Below are positions 10,819 to 23,269 of a DNA stretch of 64,000 nucleotides, piece after piece. Location of the stretch: NCBI GenBank assembly GCA_963169105.1, contig OY720644.1, forward strand, positions 2,191,001 to 2,255,000. Reading direction: 5' to 3'. The position numbers and the translations under genes are program-made. The notes under the pieces were generated by a model that was not told the origin of the DNA, searched no databases, and saw nothing but the letters and a program-made list of their open reading frames with translations. Numbering within the stretch: position 1 is the first letter of the stretch; every line of letters starts with the position of its first letter. The stretch is from Ceriagrion tenellum. Its lineage: Eukaryota > Arthropoda > Insecta > Odonata > Coenagrionidae.

Positions 10819-11277
10819 CTGTAAGAAGGGAGAAGAGAGAGAGAGCGAATGAGTAATATAGGAGTCATTGATTTCAATGGAGCAAAGAAAACAGCTCGAA
10901 AGTCGATAAATCGTTCAAACACGGTCGATCTGCGGGTGGGCGAACTTAAAAGACTTATAGAGAACACAGTAGGTACTCCATGGTTGAGCGTCCATACATT
11001 TTAAATTCAACACTTTGAAAACAAAATTCGCCTTTCGCAAGTGACACTAAATATTTTTAAAACGATACTAATCATTTTGCTCATCAGATCTTTCCACGAC
11101 TTTGAAAATATGATGATGGAAATAACTACTTGATAGCGGTTAACAAATCAGCATCACACAACACATAGAATGAGACATTTACACAGAAATTTGAGCACGA
11201 ATATAATGGTTTGCTTGACTGGGTTGATTAACTGTTGTATTCGACAATATTGTTCAATGTTACAGTTTACAATATAT

Positions 11278-11705
11278 GAAAACATTCGCGTGAAGCTCTT
11301 TCGGCTCTTTATGGATCGGAAGCATGGACCATTGGAAGAGATGACGAGAGCAGACTAGAAGCCTTTGAAACCTGATGCTGGAAGAGGATGCTGAAGATAA
11401 AATGGACGGACAAAATAAGAAACGATGAAAAGTACAGAAGAGGAAAGGACCACATATGGAACTCTAGACAGAAAAGAAGAACCAAATGGATAGGACACGC
11501 CCTGAGTCATAACGTGAAGAAAATAACTGAAGGAAAAAAAAGAGGGAAGAGTCCCCAGAGGAGGAAGATCCAGGAATAAGTTCATGGACCAAATAAAGAG
11601 GAAAGTATATACATAGGAAGAGACAACAGGAGGTCAAGGAAACTAACATTAGATAGGGAAGGGTAGAGGACTGCAGTCAACCAATCTCAGGATTGAACAA
11701 CCAAC
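11278..11705 (+). pseudogene. RTE-like retrotransposon 3' end
   Basis: Frame-shifted translation gives SEAWTIGRDDESRLEAFET, CWKRMLKIKWTDKIRN, then RRTKWIGHALSHN, the conserved C-terminal tract of RTE-type reverse transcriptases (E-x-W-T, RLEAFE-x-W-x-W-R-R-M, W-I-G-H-x-L-R-H). It ends in ACTGCAGTCAACCAATCTCAGGATTG, resembling the end of the copy at 23.16 kb. The fragment is 5'-truncated and broken. Confidence 0.75.
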
Positions 11706-12932
11706 GATGATGGAACGCCTTCATCAAGGAGTAGATTCCTTTCAGTACAACATTGTGATATTGGTAGTGAGCGGATGTGAGAAATAGCACACCAGTTAGA
11801 ATTTTGGGCTAGCTTACTTTTATAATGAAGCAGATTTACAGATGTAAAAAACAAATACAATTTAGCTGGAATGCCCATTTTGAATGCCAAATTTCGGGTA
11901 AATCTCTCTTTTTCAGTGCCCATGGCAACGATGTCGAGGAAGGCTATGCAAGTTTGGGCAACCGTTGTTTACACATTGCGTAGGAACGTATACTAGGATG
12001 AATATCTTTCAAGCTAGTATGAATAAAATATCATGCTATGCATTAAATTGGAATTAAATTTGACATATTATAAGAAAAAACATAACTTTTGTTTTATTAT
12101 AATATCGGCTACTTATTGCTCAACATTTATTAAGTGGTTTACAGGAAAAAGATGTAGTTTTCCAAAAAATATTGTACGGCTGCGCAGCGCTCTCCTCGGA
12201 GAAGTTGGGTCCTTCCAATCGCCCTGCGCAGTTTATCGCACATCCGAACAAATGGAAAAACTTGAGAGCGCACGTTGACACAGACGATTGAAACGCACAT
12301 ACACTTGTGTTTCCAAGATGCAAGATTGTAATTCAATGGGCTCAGTAGATTTTTGAGGAAAATAGTGACGAGCATACTCCACTCCAATCCATTTTTATGC
12401 ACAGAGTGGCTAAATCTTAATGTTAACTGCCTTGAAGATCTTTTCAAGGCCTTTAGTTAGTTGCGGGTGGTAGGGAAGTTTAATGAAACGGGAGGGGTTG
12501 TCTTTAGTGAGGGTAGTTGAGTTGTTGATAAGTCTCTTAAATTTGCGCTTCTTGACAATATTCTCGATTATTGACTCCTCAAAGCCGTTTTGTTTCGCGA
12601 TACTTTAAATTTAATATAATTTAGCTCTTTCGAGTAGTTATGTTTATCAAGGGGGATATTCACCAATCTGTGTACAAGGGCATGAAAGGAAGCGAGTTTA
12701 TTGCTGGTGTGCACAAAGGAGTCAGGGTGAATATAATTACCTATTCGTGTGCATGGGTTTGCGATAAACGTCATAGGATAGTTTATTATCGTTTTGGTTC
12801 CAACCAACCAACAAAGTAAACTTTAATTTCTTCCTTTCTGACGAGTGGTGCCAATTATTACGGTCATTGCAGATTTATTACGGCCATTATTCGTTCAATG
12901 GTATCAGGCTCAACTATGTGGAAGTTGATATT
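11706..12932. other. no recognised feature
   Basis: About 1.2 kb between the RTE remnant and the palindrome. Short open frames on both strands overlap one another and show no family motif. I see no RNA gene or repeat. Confidence 0.5.
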
Positions 12933-13117
12933 CACAAATGAAAAAACGACTTCGTTTTCTTCCACTGATTTATTTTTCTGGTACAACATGTTTCGACACA
13001 TAGAGGTCATTTTCAAGTACCTACTTGTAGTACTTGAAAATGACCTCTATGTGTCGAAACATGTTGTACCAGAAAAATAAATCAGTGGAAGAAAACGAAG
13101 TCGTTTTTTCATTTGTG
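12933..13117. repeat. perfect 88-bp palindromic foldback with 9-base loop
   Basis: Arm 12933-13020 and arm 13030-13117 are exact reverse complements over all 88 bp, separated by CTACTTGTA. Each arm holds TTGAAAATGACCTCTATGTG, TCGAAACATGTTGTACC, then AATAAA: the same hammerhead-like/poly(A) layout seen at 4.29 and 48.96 kb. The structure looks like two head-to-head copies of a short retroelement terminal unit. Confidence 0.9.
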
Positions 13118-15039
13118 GACGGCCATTATTCTTCATTTGTTTATATTGTTAAGAGGCCGTAGAGCTCAAGTTTCCTCGATAATACTTTCACTCAAGATAA
13201 GAGGGCTAGAATTTTTTTATCGAATGGATGAATAAATTAAGTTTATAACTCTTTAAATTGATTGTCTTTTACGCTGCGTATTTGTCTGAAAATCATGCTT
13301 TTAGCTGAAATTTCTCACATTTTTCTCTGAAATCAGCAATAGCAAATTTCCTTGGCTACCTGTGATTTAATTTCAAAGGATATTCACGCCTCCAGCATAA
13401 AAATATCACGTTTTCCTGCAGGCCCATGAGAGCACGTAGAAAGAAAATCTGTATGAGAACGGCCCAGAGTCCCAAGGGCCCCATGACTTATTGCTTCGGG
13501 GGGGAGTAATCGATGAATTCAATGAATATTTACAACAGGTATACACTTCAATGTCTATTCTCAAATATTCTCTCATAGGGGCACTGCATGTATATGAAAG
13601 AACACTTACGTAGTAAACGACACACATAAAGGAATTAAATAGACTATACACGCGATAAAATGGAAAAGAATACTTACTTCCCCGGTTTCCGGGATTGGCA
13701 TATCTGATTTCTATGACAATGAATCAGTCACAAGGGCAGACTCTTCAAAGTGAAGGCTGGTCTTCACTTGAAAAGTCACCGTTTCACGCATGGGCATTCT
13801 ACACGTGGCTTGCTCCCGCGCTTCGAGCGGCAACAACCTTTTTATCAACACCCCTTGAGGGAAAAGCTGTATATATAGAGCGTATCTAAGTCTATTTTCT
13901 AATGAGTTGATTCAAATGATTTAATGATGATCAGTGTTTACAAACATTACACTAAAAATAAAATAAAATAAAAAAACAGAAATACAAAAAATGATACATC
14001 AAGAAAAATGGGAAACTAGGTCGGTAACCTCCCCTTAGTGTTTCTCGGGCCATGCATAGAACCGCAAAAATTTCACCCTAACACAACCTATGGACGGGTG
14101 AACCAGCCATAAATCTGGTTCAAATATAGACCCATCTGTTTCTAATCTTCTATTTGTTTTAAGATGGCGGAAATCACGATGACGTAACAACATGCTTCTC
14201 ACCAGAAAGAATAACGAGAAATTCTGTTCAATGAAGGACATTCGTGCATGAAAATCGCCAAGTGCTTTAAGAATCACCGTAGATTTTTTATTTAGTAACA
14301 CCGAAGGAGCAGTCCGAGAGACGAGAGAGAGATTCATAGGTCTAATAAACACGGTTACTGCTGCAAAGTCTCCTTTTGACGTTGCCAACCGCGGGATTGC
14401 ACCCTACTCGCCGATTCTGATTAAGATACTCAACGCACATATCAACGTTAAATAGCGCAACCCAATTAAGTCATTGAATGCAAATATATTTATGCACGCA
14501 AGGGAAGCGATCAAGCTTTTAATTCACTCAGAAGACGGCTCAAGAGAACCGGAGGGACGAGGTGACCATCTGTTAACCTGGGTGCTATTTAAGTAGTAAT
14601 GAGTCTGCGCGGTCCATTTTAGGGTTTCCCGTGCATGAAACAGGACACTCACCTCTACGTGTACATGGAAAAAATGTCAGCGTGTCTACTACAACAAACA
14701 CAACGTACAAGATAGGTTGCGAACTCCTCAAATGACCTCGCTGACAGTATTATTCAGGGTTTGTGGTTTTATTATAAAAATAAGTTCGATGTGTTTCACA
14801 CCCCGATGGGTACTTTCCTCCAGTAAGCCCCTTCACGCGCCAAAACTTCGCAACACCTTCACGAACTCATAAAGAAGCACTAGATAGTCGATGGCTGCAG
14901 AGAGGGAGTGCCCTCTGTACCTATCTAAGTAGTTCCCGAGGACGTCGCAGACAACGACTTTCTGCGACACTGGAGGGATAAGCGCCCTCAGTCTCCGTAG
15001 CTGGCTACGGCTGGGCGGAATTATATGTCGTGGGCTTGT
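13118..15039. other. no recognised gene
   Basis: Intergenic or intronic DNA. The longest open frame (14035-14388, minus, 117 aa) has no motif I recognise and lies in ordinary AT-rich sequence. A short T/G-rich poly(G) run is at about 13498-13505. Confidence 0.5.
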
Positions 15040-15329
15040 TCGATGGCCAATTATGGATGTCATCGATGGTCGACGATGATCTTCGATAGTCGTTGACCGG
15101 AGCGACGTGCCGCCCGTATACGCCAGGCCATGGTAGACGGCGGATATGATCCAATTTTCCGATTAACCGGTCAGTGATCATCGAATCGACAAGCTTATAG
15201 CCCGTTTTCTAGATTATTGGCCATCGACAATCGATTGTAGATTGACCATTAGCAATCAGTTGATCATCGAAAATCGATTTGCCATCGATAATTGATTGAC
15301 CGTCGTTAATCAATCGATCATTGGTAATA
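15040..15329. repeat. degenerate ATCGAT-rich short tandem array, left part
   Basis: Repeated variants of ATTGACCATCGATAATCG with a period of roughly 12-15 bases run from about 15050 to 15329. The same vocabulary resumes at 17140-17190 and 17420-17500 on the far side of an inserted TIR element and a foldback, so it was probably one array before the insertions. Confidence 0.6.
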
Positions 15330-17137
15330 AGCTGGGTTTACACGTAGCAGTCGACTGCTATGCTCGACTCGTACGTCTGAACACGAACTGCGATGCGAGT
15401 AAAAATCGATAGAGGACTGGGTCGAACGTGATCGACCCTAGATTCGAGCTATTGTCAAAGTAGGAGGACGTCTACTTTTCATAGTAGTGAATTGCAGTTT
15501 ATCGCAACTATCGCAAACATCGCTTTGGAAAAAGCCGGGAGTTTGAAGAAGTTGGCGTGGATATTTCTGCCAGGAGACCTCTTCAGATTTATAGAAGAAT
15601 TTTTGGAGCATAAGTTTGAAAGAACTTGAGAAGCGAGGTATATAAAAATGTTGACACCAAATTTTCGGCCATTTTTCCCAGGGTGAGAGAGTTTGGTCTG
15701 ACGCTGGAGGTTATGAAAATAATTTCTAGTGCGAGCACAAGCTAAGTACAGGAAGAGAAGAAAGCTTTTCTATTTGTAATTCAAAGATCATGGACTGATA
15801 TACAAAGCTAGATACACAGCACAGTTAATATACTCAGCGTTTTAAATAGTTAAGTTATGTGCTTTTGCTATATGCGGCTTACTCATGGTTCTCGTATTTT
15901 TTTGTGGACAAAGAAGACATCAGGATGTGAAGAGGAGGAACCGTATAATATTATTCCGTAATATACTTTGGAATAGTAAATATCATTATATAAAATCTTA
16001 AAAAGATTCCCTACTAAAGGATATTTTAGAACAGAGAAGGATTAAAAGAAATGCCGATTATATAAATGTTGTTAATTTGAATAGACCAATTTTTAAGCCT
16101 TCCTAGCAAAAGATTTTAACTATTTGTTGCGTTAAAGTCACTGGTAGCCATAAGGAAGTCTCCATCAAACTTTCCATGCGTTGCTGAAAAGATACTTCCA
16201 AGTGTTTAGCGGTTATTTAAATTTATTGCCCCGTGACCAATCATATTTTTGGTCCACAGCATCAAAGGCTCGACACGTATGACTCAAATACCAATTACAT
16301 AGTTGATTTCTTTGATTAGGTATATTGACAAAACATTCAGACAAAGCCAGAGCTATCAATGTGCCCTCTAGGAAGCCAAACTGGCGGAGAGATAGCAAAT
16401 GTTTACTCAAGTATTCAATAAATCGTTGCTAGTAAAAAGGAATGTATACATCTAGGTTACATGTATCTTCAACTTTTCGAAAGAATCGATTGGTGTAGTG
16501 GTGTTCGCATTGACGTACCATTAGTAAAGAATACGGTTCAATCGTTAGTGGCGGCGAATTTTTTTTGTCATAGCATGAAGTGCGTTTTTCAGTAAGCGTC
16601 TCAATATTTACTTAAGAGTGGGATAATAGACATGGTTTTAATTCTTTATATTGTCTGGTTCACCTTTATCCTTGATAACTGGAATGATCTTTTGGCATCT
16701 CTAATGATATAAGGATAATCACCATTCTGGTTTAATGAGGTCTTCTAGGTTTAACCCTTCGAGTGCCGTCTCTCGCGAAAAGTGCTAGGAGCGCGATGGC
16801 GCTCCTCCTGCAATGTCACTCTTAGATGCTGGTATTTCACTGATTGTTCACAGATGGCACCTAAATACAGATTACTTATGAAGCTTAAAGCAAAAATGCC
16901 TCGGCAATTTTAGCATAGTACCTAGAAAATCGGTTGGCAATAAAAGGGTTAAAGAGGATTCTGAGAAGAGCTCGTCACCTTTCCTACACAACAGTAGCCA
17001 TTTTGAAGCATTGACCGCTGGCGATACGCTGCGATAGTCGTAGAAGTTGGTGTGGACACTTCGCGGCGGTAACAGTAGCGAGATATCGCGTATCGAACGA
17101 CTGTCATGACAGTCAACTGCTACGTGTAAACCCAGCT
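15330..17137. mobile_element. DNA transposon remnant with AGCTGGGTTTACACGTAGCAGT ends
   Basis: The left end AGCTGGGTTTACACGTAGCA (15330 onward) is repeated in inverted form ending at 17137, about 22 bp perfect. ATA stands directly outside both ends (15327-15329, 17138-17140), a possible 3-bp duplication. Shared GGTTTACAC wording with the Harbinger ends at 2.8 kb hints at the same superfamily, but no transposase is visible. A jockey/CR1-like RT remnant on the minus strand lies inside it. Confidence 0.55.
16205..16740 (-). pseudogene. jockey/CR1-type reverse transcriptase fragment
   Basis: The minus strand reads PVIKDKGEPDNIKN near 16690-16640, then HLLSLRQFGFLEGT at about 16400-16355 and CRAFDAVDQKY at about 16275-16245. 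These match the RT blocks V-x-P-x-x-K-x-G-x-x-x-x-x-x-N-Y, L-x-x-x-Q-F-G-F and x-x-A-F-D-x-V-D-H-x-x-L of jockey/CR1 elements. Stops and frame changes separate the blocks. Confidence 0.65.
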
Positions 17138-17500
17138 ATACATCAACCATCGGCAATCGATCGGACAATATAAATCATTATACCATCGAATATTGTAAAA
17201 CAAACAAAACTTTGTGTCTTCAACAAATTTATTATTTAAAACACGACCGGTTGGAAGATTGGAGGTTGGAGGAGGAGGAAGAAGGTTGGAAGGAAGAAGA
17301 AGAAGGCGTGTATCAGCCAAAACCGGTCGTGTTTGTAATAATAAATCTGTTGACGACACAAAGTTTTGTTGAATACAATGTCAGCCTTCCATCAAGTAAA
17401 GAAATCACAATTGGAATCTACACCATCGAAAATCTATTGACAATCATAGTATGATATTAAATTCCTACCATCGACATGATTATTTTGATCAATCGAACCA
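17138..17500. repeat. ATCGAT-rich array, right part, interrupted by the foldback
   Basis: CATCAACCATCGGCAATCGATCGG at 17141-17164 and ACACCATCGAAAATCTATTGAC at about 17420-17441 continue the array seen at 15040-15329. This supports one older array split by the TIR element and by the foldback at 17201-17372. Confidence 0.45.
17201..17372. repeat. foldback with about 50-bp arms and AG-rich spacer
   Basis: The left arm 17201-17252 (AAACTTTGTGTC ... ACACGACCGGTT) is mirrored at 17320-17372 (AACCGGTCGTGT ... GACACAAAGTTT) with a few mismatches. The spacer is a GGAAGAAGGTTGGAGG-type purine run. The arm tip carries ACCGGTCGTGTTTGTAATAATAAAT, again the GGTCG-AATAAA wording of the other foldbacks. 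Confidence 0.75.
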
Positions 17501-17837
17501 TAAGAAATAAGCCTTTCCGTCCGTGGCGGCCACCAGCGTGCGATTGGTGCGCGTATTCATCATTGCTGGACTTTTTCAAACAGCTAATAAAAATAGTAAT
17601 TTTCCCAATCGAATGGATGATAACATTTAGAATTTGATTCTTACAATGTATTTTCTTACACGGATATTATATGCTTGAAAGCATACGTTTTAATGCAAAC
17701 ATTTTAAATTTTTCTCCGATTTCAACAATGGCATCTTTCCTTGTCAACCTGAGGAAATCTTTGAACGGGATATATGCGCCCGTGCACGTTATGGCTTATG
17801 TAAGTACCTACACAATGAAACACAATGGTGTGGTTCT

Positions 17838-18385
17838 TTTCTACATCTACATAGAACCCCGCGAGCTGCCGCATGGGCGTGTGGCAGGGGGTGGTAGGTC
17901 ACCAGCCGTGTTAAGATGTAAAAGTTTTGGAGGTGAAATGGTGATATGTACTATGGGAGTGTATTTAGAGTAGGTTAGTTTTTATTGTGGTCGCTTATTG
18001 TGCGCGGAAAGAATGAGTTTTTGTACCTATCTGTTCGGTAGAGTATCTCTCTTACTTGATCACATCTGTCATACCTAGAAATGTAGTGAGGCGTCATGAT
18101 TACTTTCTCTGTGTCGCTCTGAAACACTTCAGTTCTGAATTTCTTAAGCATCCTAGGTCTAGCGTGTAGCCTCCGAGTCTCTAGGCTCCGAGTCTCGACC
18201 TTAATCCCTCTAACAGTTGTGTGACACTATGTTCGTTCGTAACAGTTTTTAACGAAGGCTCCGCTTTCCTTTGTATTTTGTTAATTTTTTTGGTTAAGTC
18301 TTTATGACCAGGGTCCCAAATACTCGCGGCGTATTCGAGGTGTGGCCTAACCAGAGCGAAGTATACCATCTCTCTTTTACTTTTT
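17838..18385 (-). pseudogene. CR1/L2-like retrotransposon 3' end
   Basis: The minus strand from 18369 reads MVYFALVRPHLEYAASIWDP, then KKINKIQRKAEPSLK, the conserved end of CR1/L2/jockey reverse transcriptases (L-V-R-P-x-L-E-Y-x-x-x-I-W-x-P). The 3' UTR follows, ending with the CACCCCCTGCCACAC-type block and ATGTAGATG at about 17845-17895 in inverted form. It belongs to a subfamily different from the 42.6 kb copy. Confidence 0.75.
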
Positions 18386-18461
18386 CTTCCGAGGGCCGGT
18401 CAAGCACGATTTTTTCCCGTCTTTTTTGAGTATTTTCCCGCGTTTTGTGGAAGACACGCTT

Positions 18462-18925
18462 TCAACCTGTGGATAGCGTGTAACCATATTCTCTATTGAC
18501 ATTTTTCGGGGTTTTTGAAATCTCAATAGCCTCCCTAATCAATCTAGGGAAGTACCGGGTCTCTTTGGCGATAATCTTCGCCTCCTCCAAATTCATGTCA
18601 TGTGATGGTCCGCTCAATGTGTGCTCCGCGATGTCAGACCGGTTCAGCTGTCCATTCTTGATGGCTCTCTGGTGCTCGGAGATGCAAGGCACTTCAGCGC
18701 TCGGGAGGTTTGGCCTCGTACGTCTTCCCGCATTCACATTTCACTTCGTAAACTCCTCCTTGAGAGCCCTCCGGGATTGGGTCCTTGTGTCCATATAGTA
18801 GATTCGATATTTTGGTGACACAGCTGTTCCTGGTCACCACGTCAAATTTCCGGAGTACCCTGGCTATCTTCTTCGTGGTTCCCGCAACATCCCGCAATTT
18901 ATGGGGGTTCCAAAAGAAATTCGTA
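18462..18925 (-). pseudogene. Penelope-like element, GIY-YIG endonuclease end
   Basis: On the minus strand: KLRDVAGTTKKIARVLRKFD and GGVYEVKCECGKTYEAKPPER at 18915-18694, then, after a frameshift, EHQRAIKNGQLNRSDIAEHT and TRYFPRLIREAIEISKTPKN down to 18462. This is the typical GIY-YIG module of Penelope-like retroelements (V-Y-x-x-x-C-x-C-x-x-x-Y-x-G-x-T, then E-H, I-A-E-H, R-x-x-R-E-A-I-E-I). The RT domain is missing and the frame is broken. Confidence 0.82.
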
Positions 18926-18954
18926 CTTCCGAAAAATAAGGACCACTATTGTGT

Positions 18955-19045
18955 ATCACGCCGCGGCGGCGCCGCCGTTAAGTTTTGATTCTGCGGCGGC
19001 GAGGACAATTTTGCTGGCGCCGCGGTGCTGTCCCGTCTCTAGTTT
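18955..19045. repeat. GC-rich CGGCGGC repeat element end
   Basis: A sharp GC-rich island in AT-rich surroundings: CACGCCGCGGCGGCGCCGCC, then GCGGCGGCGAGGAC and GGCGCCGCGGTG, followed by GTCTCTAGTTT. A related island with the same wording and the same GTCTAGTT edge lies at 47765-47875, so it is a dispersed repeat rather than a CpG-island promoter. Confidence 0.5.
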
Positions 19046-19107
19046 CAGAGGTTGAAAATCGTGATTAACTCAAAGAAAGGCGATGCTTTAAAATATCAAA
19101 CTATTTA

Positions 19108-19168
19108 TATCCATCTATATATATACAAACTATATATATACAAACTATATATATACGAAATATATAAA
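19108..19168. repeat. short tandem repeat of AAACTATATATATAC
   Basis: Three to four consecutive units of about 15-16 bases (ATATATATACAAACT), the last one degenerate. Confidence 0.85.
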
Positions 19169-22100
19169 ATTATCAAACATATTGTTAAAATATGAACTAT
19201 CGTTAGAAGTAGAGCTATCAACAGAACTTCAACCGCATTCGCCTTTTATTCGTACGAGTCAACTAGAAGTTCCTGAGCGAGACTTCAGAGGAGCAAAATG
19301 CCTTCGTAAAAAACTGCATTTAAAGCATTTACTGTTTTTATCTGGAGAGAATGACCAATGAAGTGCTCTCGGGATCTCAGACGGGTAATGAAGGCCATCG
19401 GTAATAACTTCAGTCATTCATTTCAATTGTGCGTGTATGAAAGTTGAGTTGGAATAGATAGTATCGGTTTATATCAGCGATGGATTGTAGATCATAAATA
19501 TTTGGGCGATCTGCAAACGCATGCACAAATTAAACACTGGAGATCTAAAGTCTGAAAAAAGTATGTTTTCCATGAAACGTTTTTTTGGACGTTTCATAAG
19601 TTTGCGTAAAAAAATTCTCCCTCTCACTAATCCTCAACCCTTCCCATTCGACCGACCCCTTGTTTACTCCATTCCACCGTCCCCATTCAACACTACTCAA
19701 TTCCCATTCCACTGTTCGCATTCAACTCTCTTCATTCAACCCTCCCTTTTCTAGCATTTCCATTCCACCCTTCCCAGTGTTTCCACCCTTTCCCGTCGCT
19801 TCGGGTGTCGCCCGCGCGCACAAAGAACCCCAATTGTGCGCACGTCTGTTTATATCCCAAGCAACCACCCTCTGCCCTCCCGGAAGTCGGCACACACGCA
19901 CGCACGAAACGAACTGACGAACATCCGATGACGATGAGTGCGGCATGGGGAGGGAGGGGAGGGAGGGGGGGGGGGGGAATGGATTCAGCATTTGTTTGAA
20001 CGGTTGAAAATGGGGTGGCATGGCCGCCGATGGTCTCCTTGAATTTCTTTCCATTCTTCTTAAGGAGCCCATATTTGAATTCGATTAGGTATTTAGCAGC
20101 CGAAAGAGGCATGCAGTTAATATTGTAATGTTGAAGGCCCTGAAAAATCAGTTTAAAAAGCCTAAAATTCGTAGAAATAATATGCATGTATCTAAATACA
20201 TATTAGTTTTCATGGAGGAAGAGAGGAGAGGGGAAGAATTCGGAGGTTTGCCGCGGTGCGAACTTTAATGAGGTGGAGGGGGGAGCTGCATTTTTAAATC
20301 GGCCGTCTTAACACGATGAGAAGGAAGACGAGACGAGAAGACGATGATCCGGATGGGAGAACATCGATTGTGCGTGCGATATGGGGGGACGAGAGACGGA
20401 GGAAACTACGAAGTCAGTGACTTAAAAAGATCGACGGGAGAGAAACTCTCGCCTTTATCGAATAACCTACAGAGAGAGATAGAGAGAGAGAGACCTCGAA
20501 GAAGGCGAAATTGTTTACGTGGCTCTGGCTCCACTATAATAGTCAAAACAATTACCACATCATTCACTTATTTTTAATTGGTTGAAAAAAAACCTCCTTT
20601 TGCGGACAAAACGGATTACGTTCCGCGAGCCTAAATTAAGGTACAAGATACGCGGAATTTCCCCCGAATATGCAATATTAATGACCGCATAAGTTCAGCC
20701 ACGGAAGACGACAGCGACGCCAACTATAAGGAACCACCGCAATTAGACCACAATTATGGTAGGAATTCGGGAATTACTTAAAGTAATCGGTGGTAAGATT
20801 CATATATTTTACTGACTATCAATTTCCAAAGACTTTTTGCGATAAAAAAGCAGATTTAATTAAAAGCTAATACATGCATTACTTATCGTTTAAATTGACA
20901 TTTTTATGCCGTATAACTAATCTGAGCAATCTCCATCCCCAACGGCCAAATCAAAAAAAATCTCCACACTCAAGGCTGAATTACAGTAAAAATTGCCTGG
21001 AAACATTTCTTCATTTTTAATTAATAAAACGAACTTGAATGATGCTATATATATGTTTTTAATAATGCCTGAAAGTGTATAAATGACCGTGTGGCCTGAG
21101 CCTCCGTGAGTGATCTGTAATAAGCAGTTTAAAGGTAAAATCAAAGGACTGGCTTCACGTGGTGCGCAAATTACGCTTCAAATTTTTAAGAGATATTATT
21201 CCTGTAATCGTAATTCATTTACGCGTATTCGGAATTAAAATTAATTAATTTTTATAGCAATTATCTGCACAGAGTGTTCTCGGATAGCATCGCTCGCAGT
21301 CCGTATGGTCATTTGCCGGGAGTTTTATTCAATAGAGAAAATGACAGTGTAGTTTAGAGCCTCTTGCAAAATTTTGTTTAAAAATTTCCGATTGAAACTA
21401 AATGTGAGCTGACAACTTCGCGTGTTCTCATTCATTTATTTATTTTGACGACCTTTCGGTGTCTTTTTAGCATTTTCTACGTAATCAGTGCGCGACGACG
21501 CGCCAACTAAAGCACGGTGGTGGTGGTGGTCACATGCTCTCCGTCATTAACACTACATAATTTTTTTATCGCTGATGCCCATGTTTTAGCTCCATACTAG
21601 CATCAACAACAGATGACGTTGCTATGAAATGAAACCAAGGACGAAAATAATAAATTATAAGTGGAAAAACTCAGTGTTTTAAGTTTACAATTCGTGTCAG
21701 TGGTTTTAGTGCTTCAGTTTTAAGATGCTTTTGCGGCTCAGATGTCATTTCGCGCATTACTCTTGTCTGTTCAGCGCGGAAGAAGGAGCAGTTATTATGA
21801 GGATAATTGGGAGGAGAATCATCCATTCGATCAAATTCGAGCCCAACGATGCTAATCTTCGGTGATTCAGCGGGAGCCGTTGTTTCCACGGCGAGGGAGG
21901 GCGTTGTCCGCGTCTTCGACTGATGAGTGTGACGTGTGCCTTCTGCAAGAATGTGATCACTGGATAGGTTGAGAAATACTCCCTAAACCTCTTGCTCGTG
22001 TGCCTCCGACTAGTGCTGCCCTCAAAAGTAGGCAGTGTGCGCGGTAGAGAGTGTGAGCTCCGTCTCAAGTATTGGGTGAATGCGTCTCTCTTCTACTGGC

Positions 22101-22269
22101 AGGATTCTTGGCCCGTCCCACGGAAATCCCTCAATAGCCCAACCATTTTAATGACCGACTTCGAAAAGTTCAAATTTGCGGCCAAAGCCTTTACATAGCC
22201 CCACAGATTACAAAGCCTGTAAAGGAGTATTTGCTACACAGCGGTTAACCTCAGTAGTCTTATTCATTC
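19166..22269. other. no recognised gene; low-complexity patches
   Basis: Contains a degenerate CCATTCAACTC/CCATTCCACC array at about 19620-19770, a poly(G) run at 19960-19978, and a GA run at 20470-20491. The longest frames (19732-20187 minus and 21757-22068 minus) overlap these patches or show no motif, and I do not call them genes. Confidence 0.5.
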
Positions 22270-23195
22270 ATTCAGGCACTCTTCATGCAAGAGCAAGGCT
22301 AAAGTAAGGAACGAAATAAACCAAGGAGTACGACAAGAATGCAACCTCTCTCCAGCACTGTCCCCCATATACTCGGAGAAGGCAATGAGAGCAGCACAAG
22401 AAAGTGATTTAAATGGAATAAAGATAACTAGGGAGAAGAAATAAACACACTCCGATTCGCAGACAATATCGCAGTCATAGCGGGAAATCGCGATGATCTT
22501 CAGGGTTCGCTAAACGCAATGGACCAAGTTCTCTAAGAATACATACGAAAATAATGAAGAGGAAGACTAAAATCCTAGAATGTGGAAAAGAGAACCTGAC
22601 TGCAGAAGTCACGCTGAGAGAGAATAGAAATAAGAGCAATAAAGTGGATTCCTTCACTTATCTCGGAAGTACCATCACGTGGGACGGAAGAAGTACAGCG
22701 GAAATTAAGCGAAGAATAGCCCAAGATAAGAAAGCGCTCTTGATAAAAAGAAGAAAACTGTGAAATCTGATGAAAAGGCGTCTGCTATGTTCAAAGTAGA
22801 TGGGAACATTGATAAAGCAGACCAGGACAGACTGTATTACTTCGAAGCCAGAAGCTGAAGATTTAATAAGCGGAAAAAATCAGAAATGATTGAATTTACA
22901 GAGGAGTAGAAGAGGAAAGGACAATTAAATGGAACAGTACACATAGACAGAAAAGAAGATCCTGATAAGTTGGATACATATATTGCATAAGGAGCAAATG
23001 TGCTCGTGTGTAGAGAACATAATTGAAGGTTAGAGTAGAGGACAAAGTCCCCAGACGAAGACCCATGGATACATAGATAGACCAAATAAATAGGAAGAGA
23101 TATGTACCAGGAGGTAAAGGAACTAGCATCAGATAGGGAAGGGTTGAGGGCTGAAATATACCGATCTTAGGATCCATTGCACGACCTATAAATGA
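22270..23195 (+). pseudogene. RTE-like retrotransposon, RT end and 3' UTR
   Basis: Broken frames give INQGVRQECNLSPALS, then NTLRFADNIAVIAGN (the RT catalytic FADD box with the second Asp changed to Asn), then SFTYLGSTITWDGRSTAEIK at 22650-22710 and RRIAQDKKALLIKRRKL. These are the ordered blocks of RTE-type RT. The 3' end near 23160-23195 carries CCGATCTTAGGATCC like the 11.7 kb copy. Stops and the lost catalytic Asp mark it as dead. Confidence 0.8.
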
Positions 23196-23269
23196 CCGGA
23201 TGAAATTAGGTAATGTTGAAAGCCAGAGAAACTACTCCCTACACTTTCAGGGCCCTATCTACCTCCAGC

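Noticed and set aside
14035..14388. 117-aa minus-strand open frame as a host gene
   Set aside because: No motif, no splice sites that fit, no neighbours of the same kind; left unassigned.
19722..20187. Overlapping minus-strand frames of 116 and 151 aa
   Set aside because: Both cross poly(G) and a CATTC-type repeat, and no conserved segment is seen.
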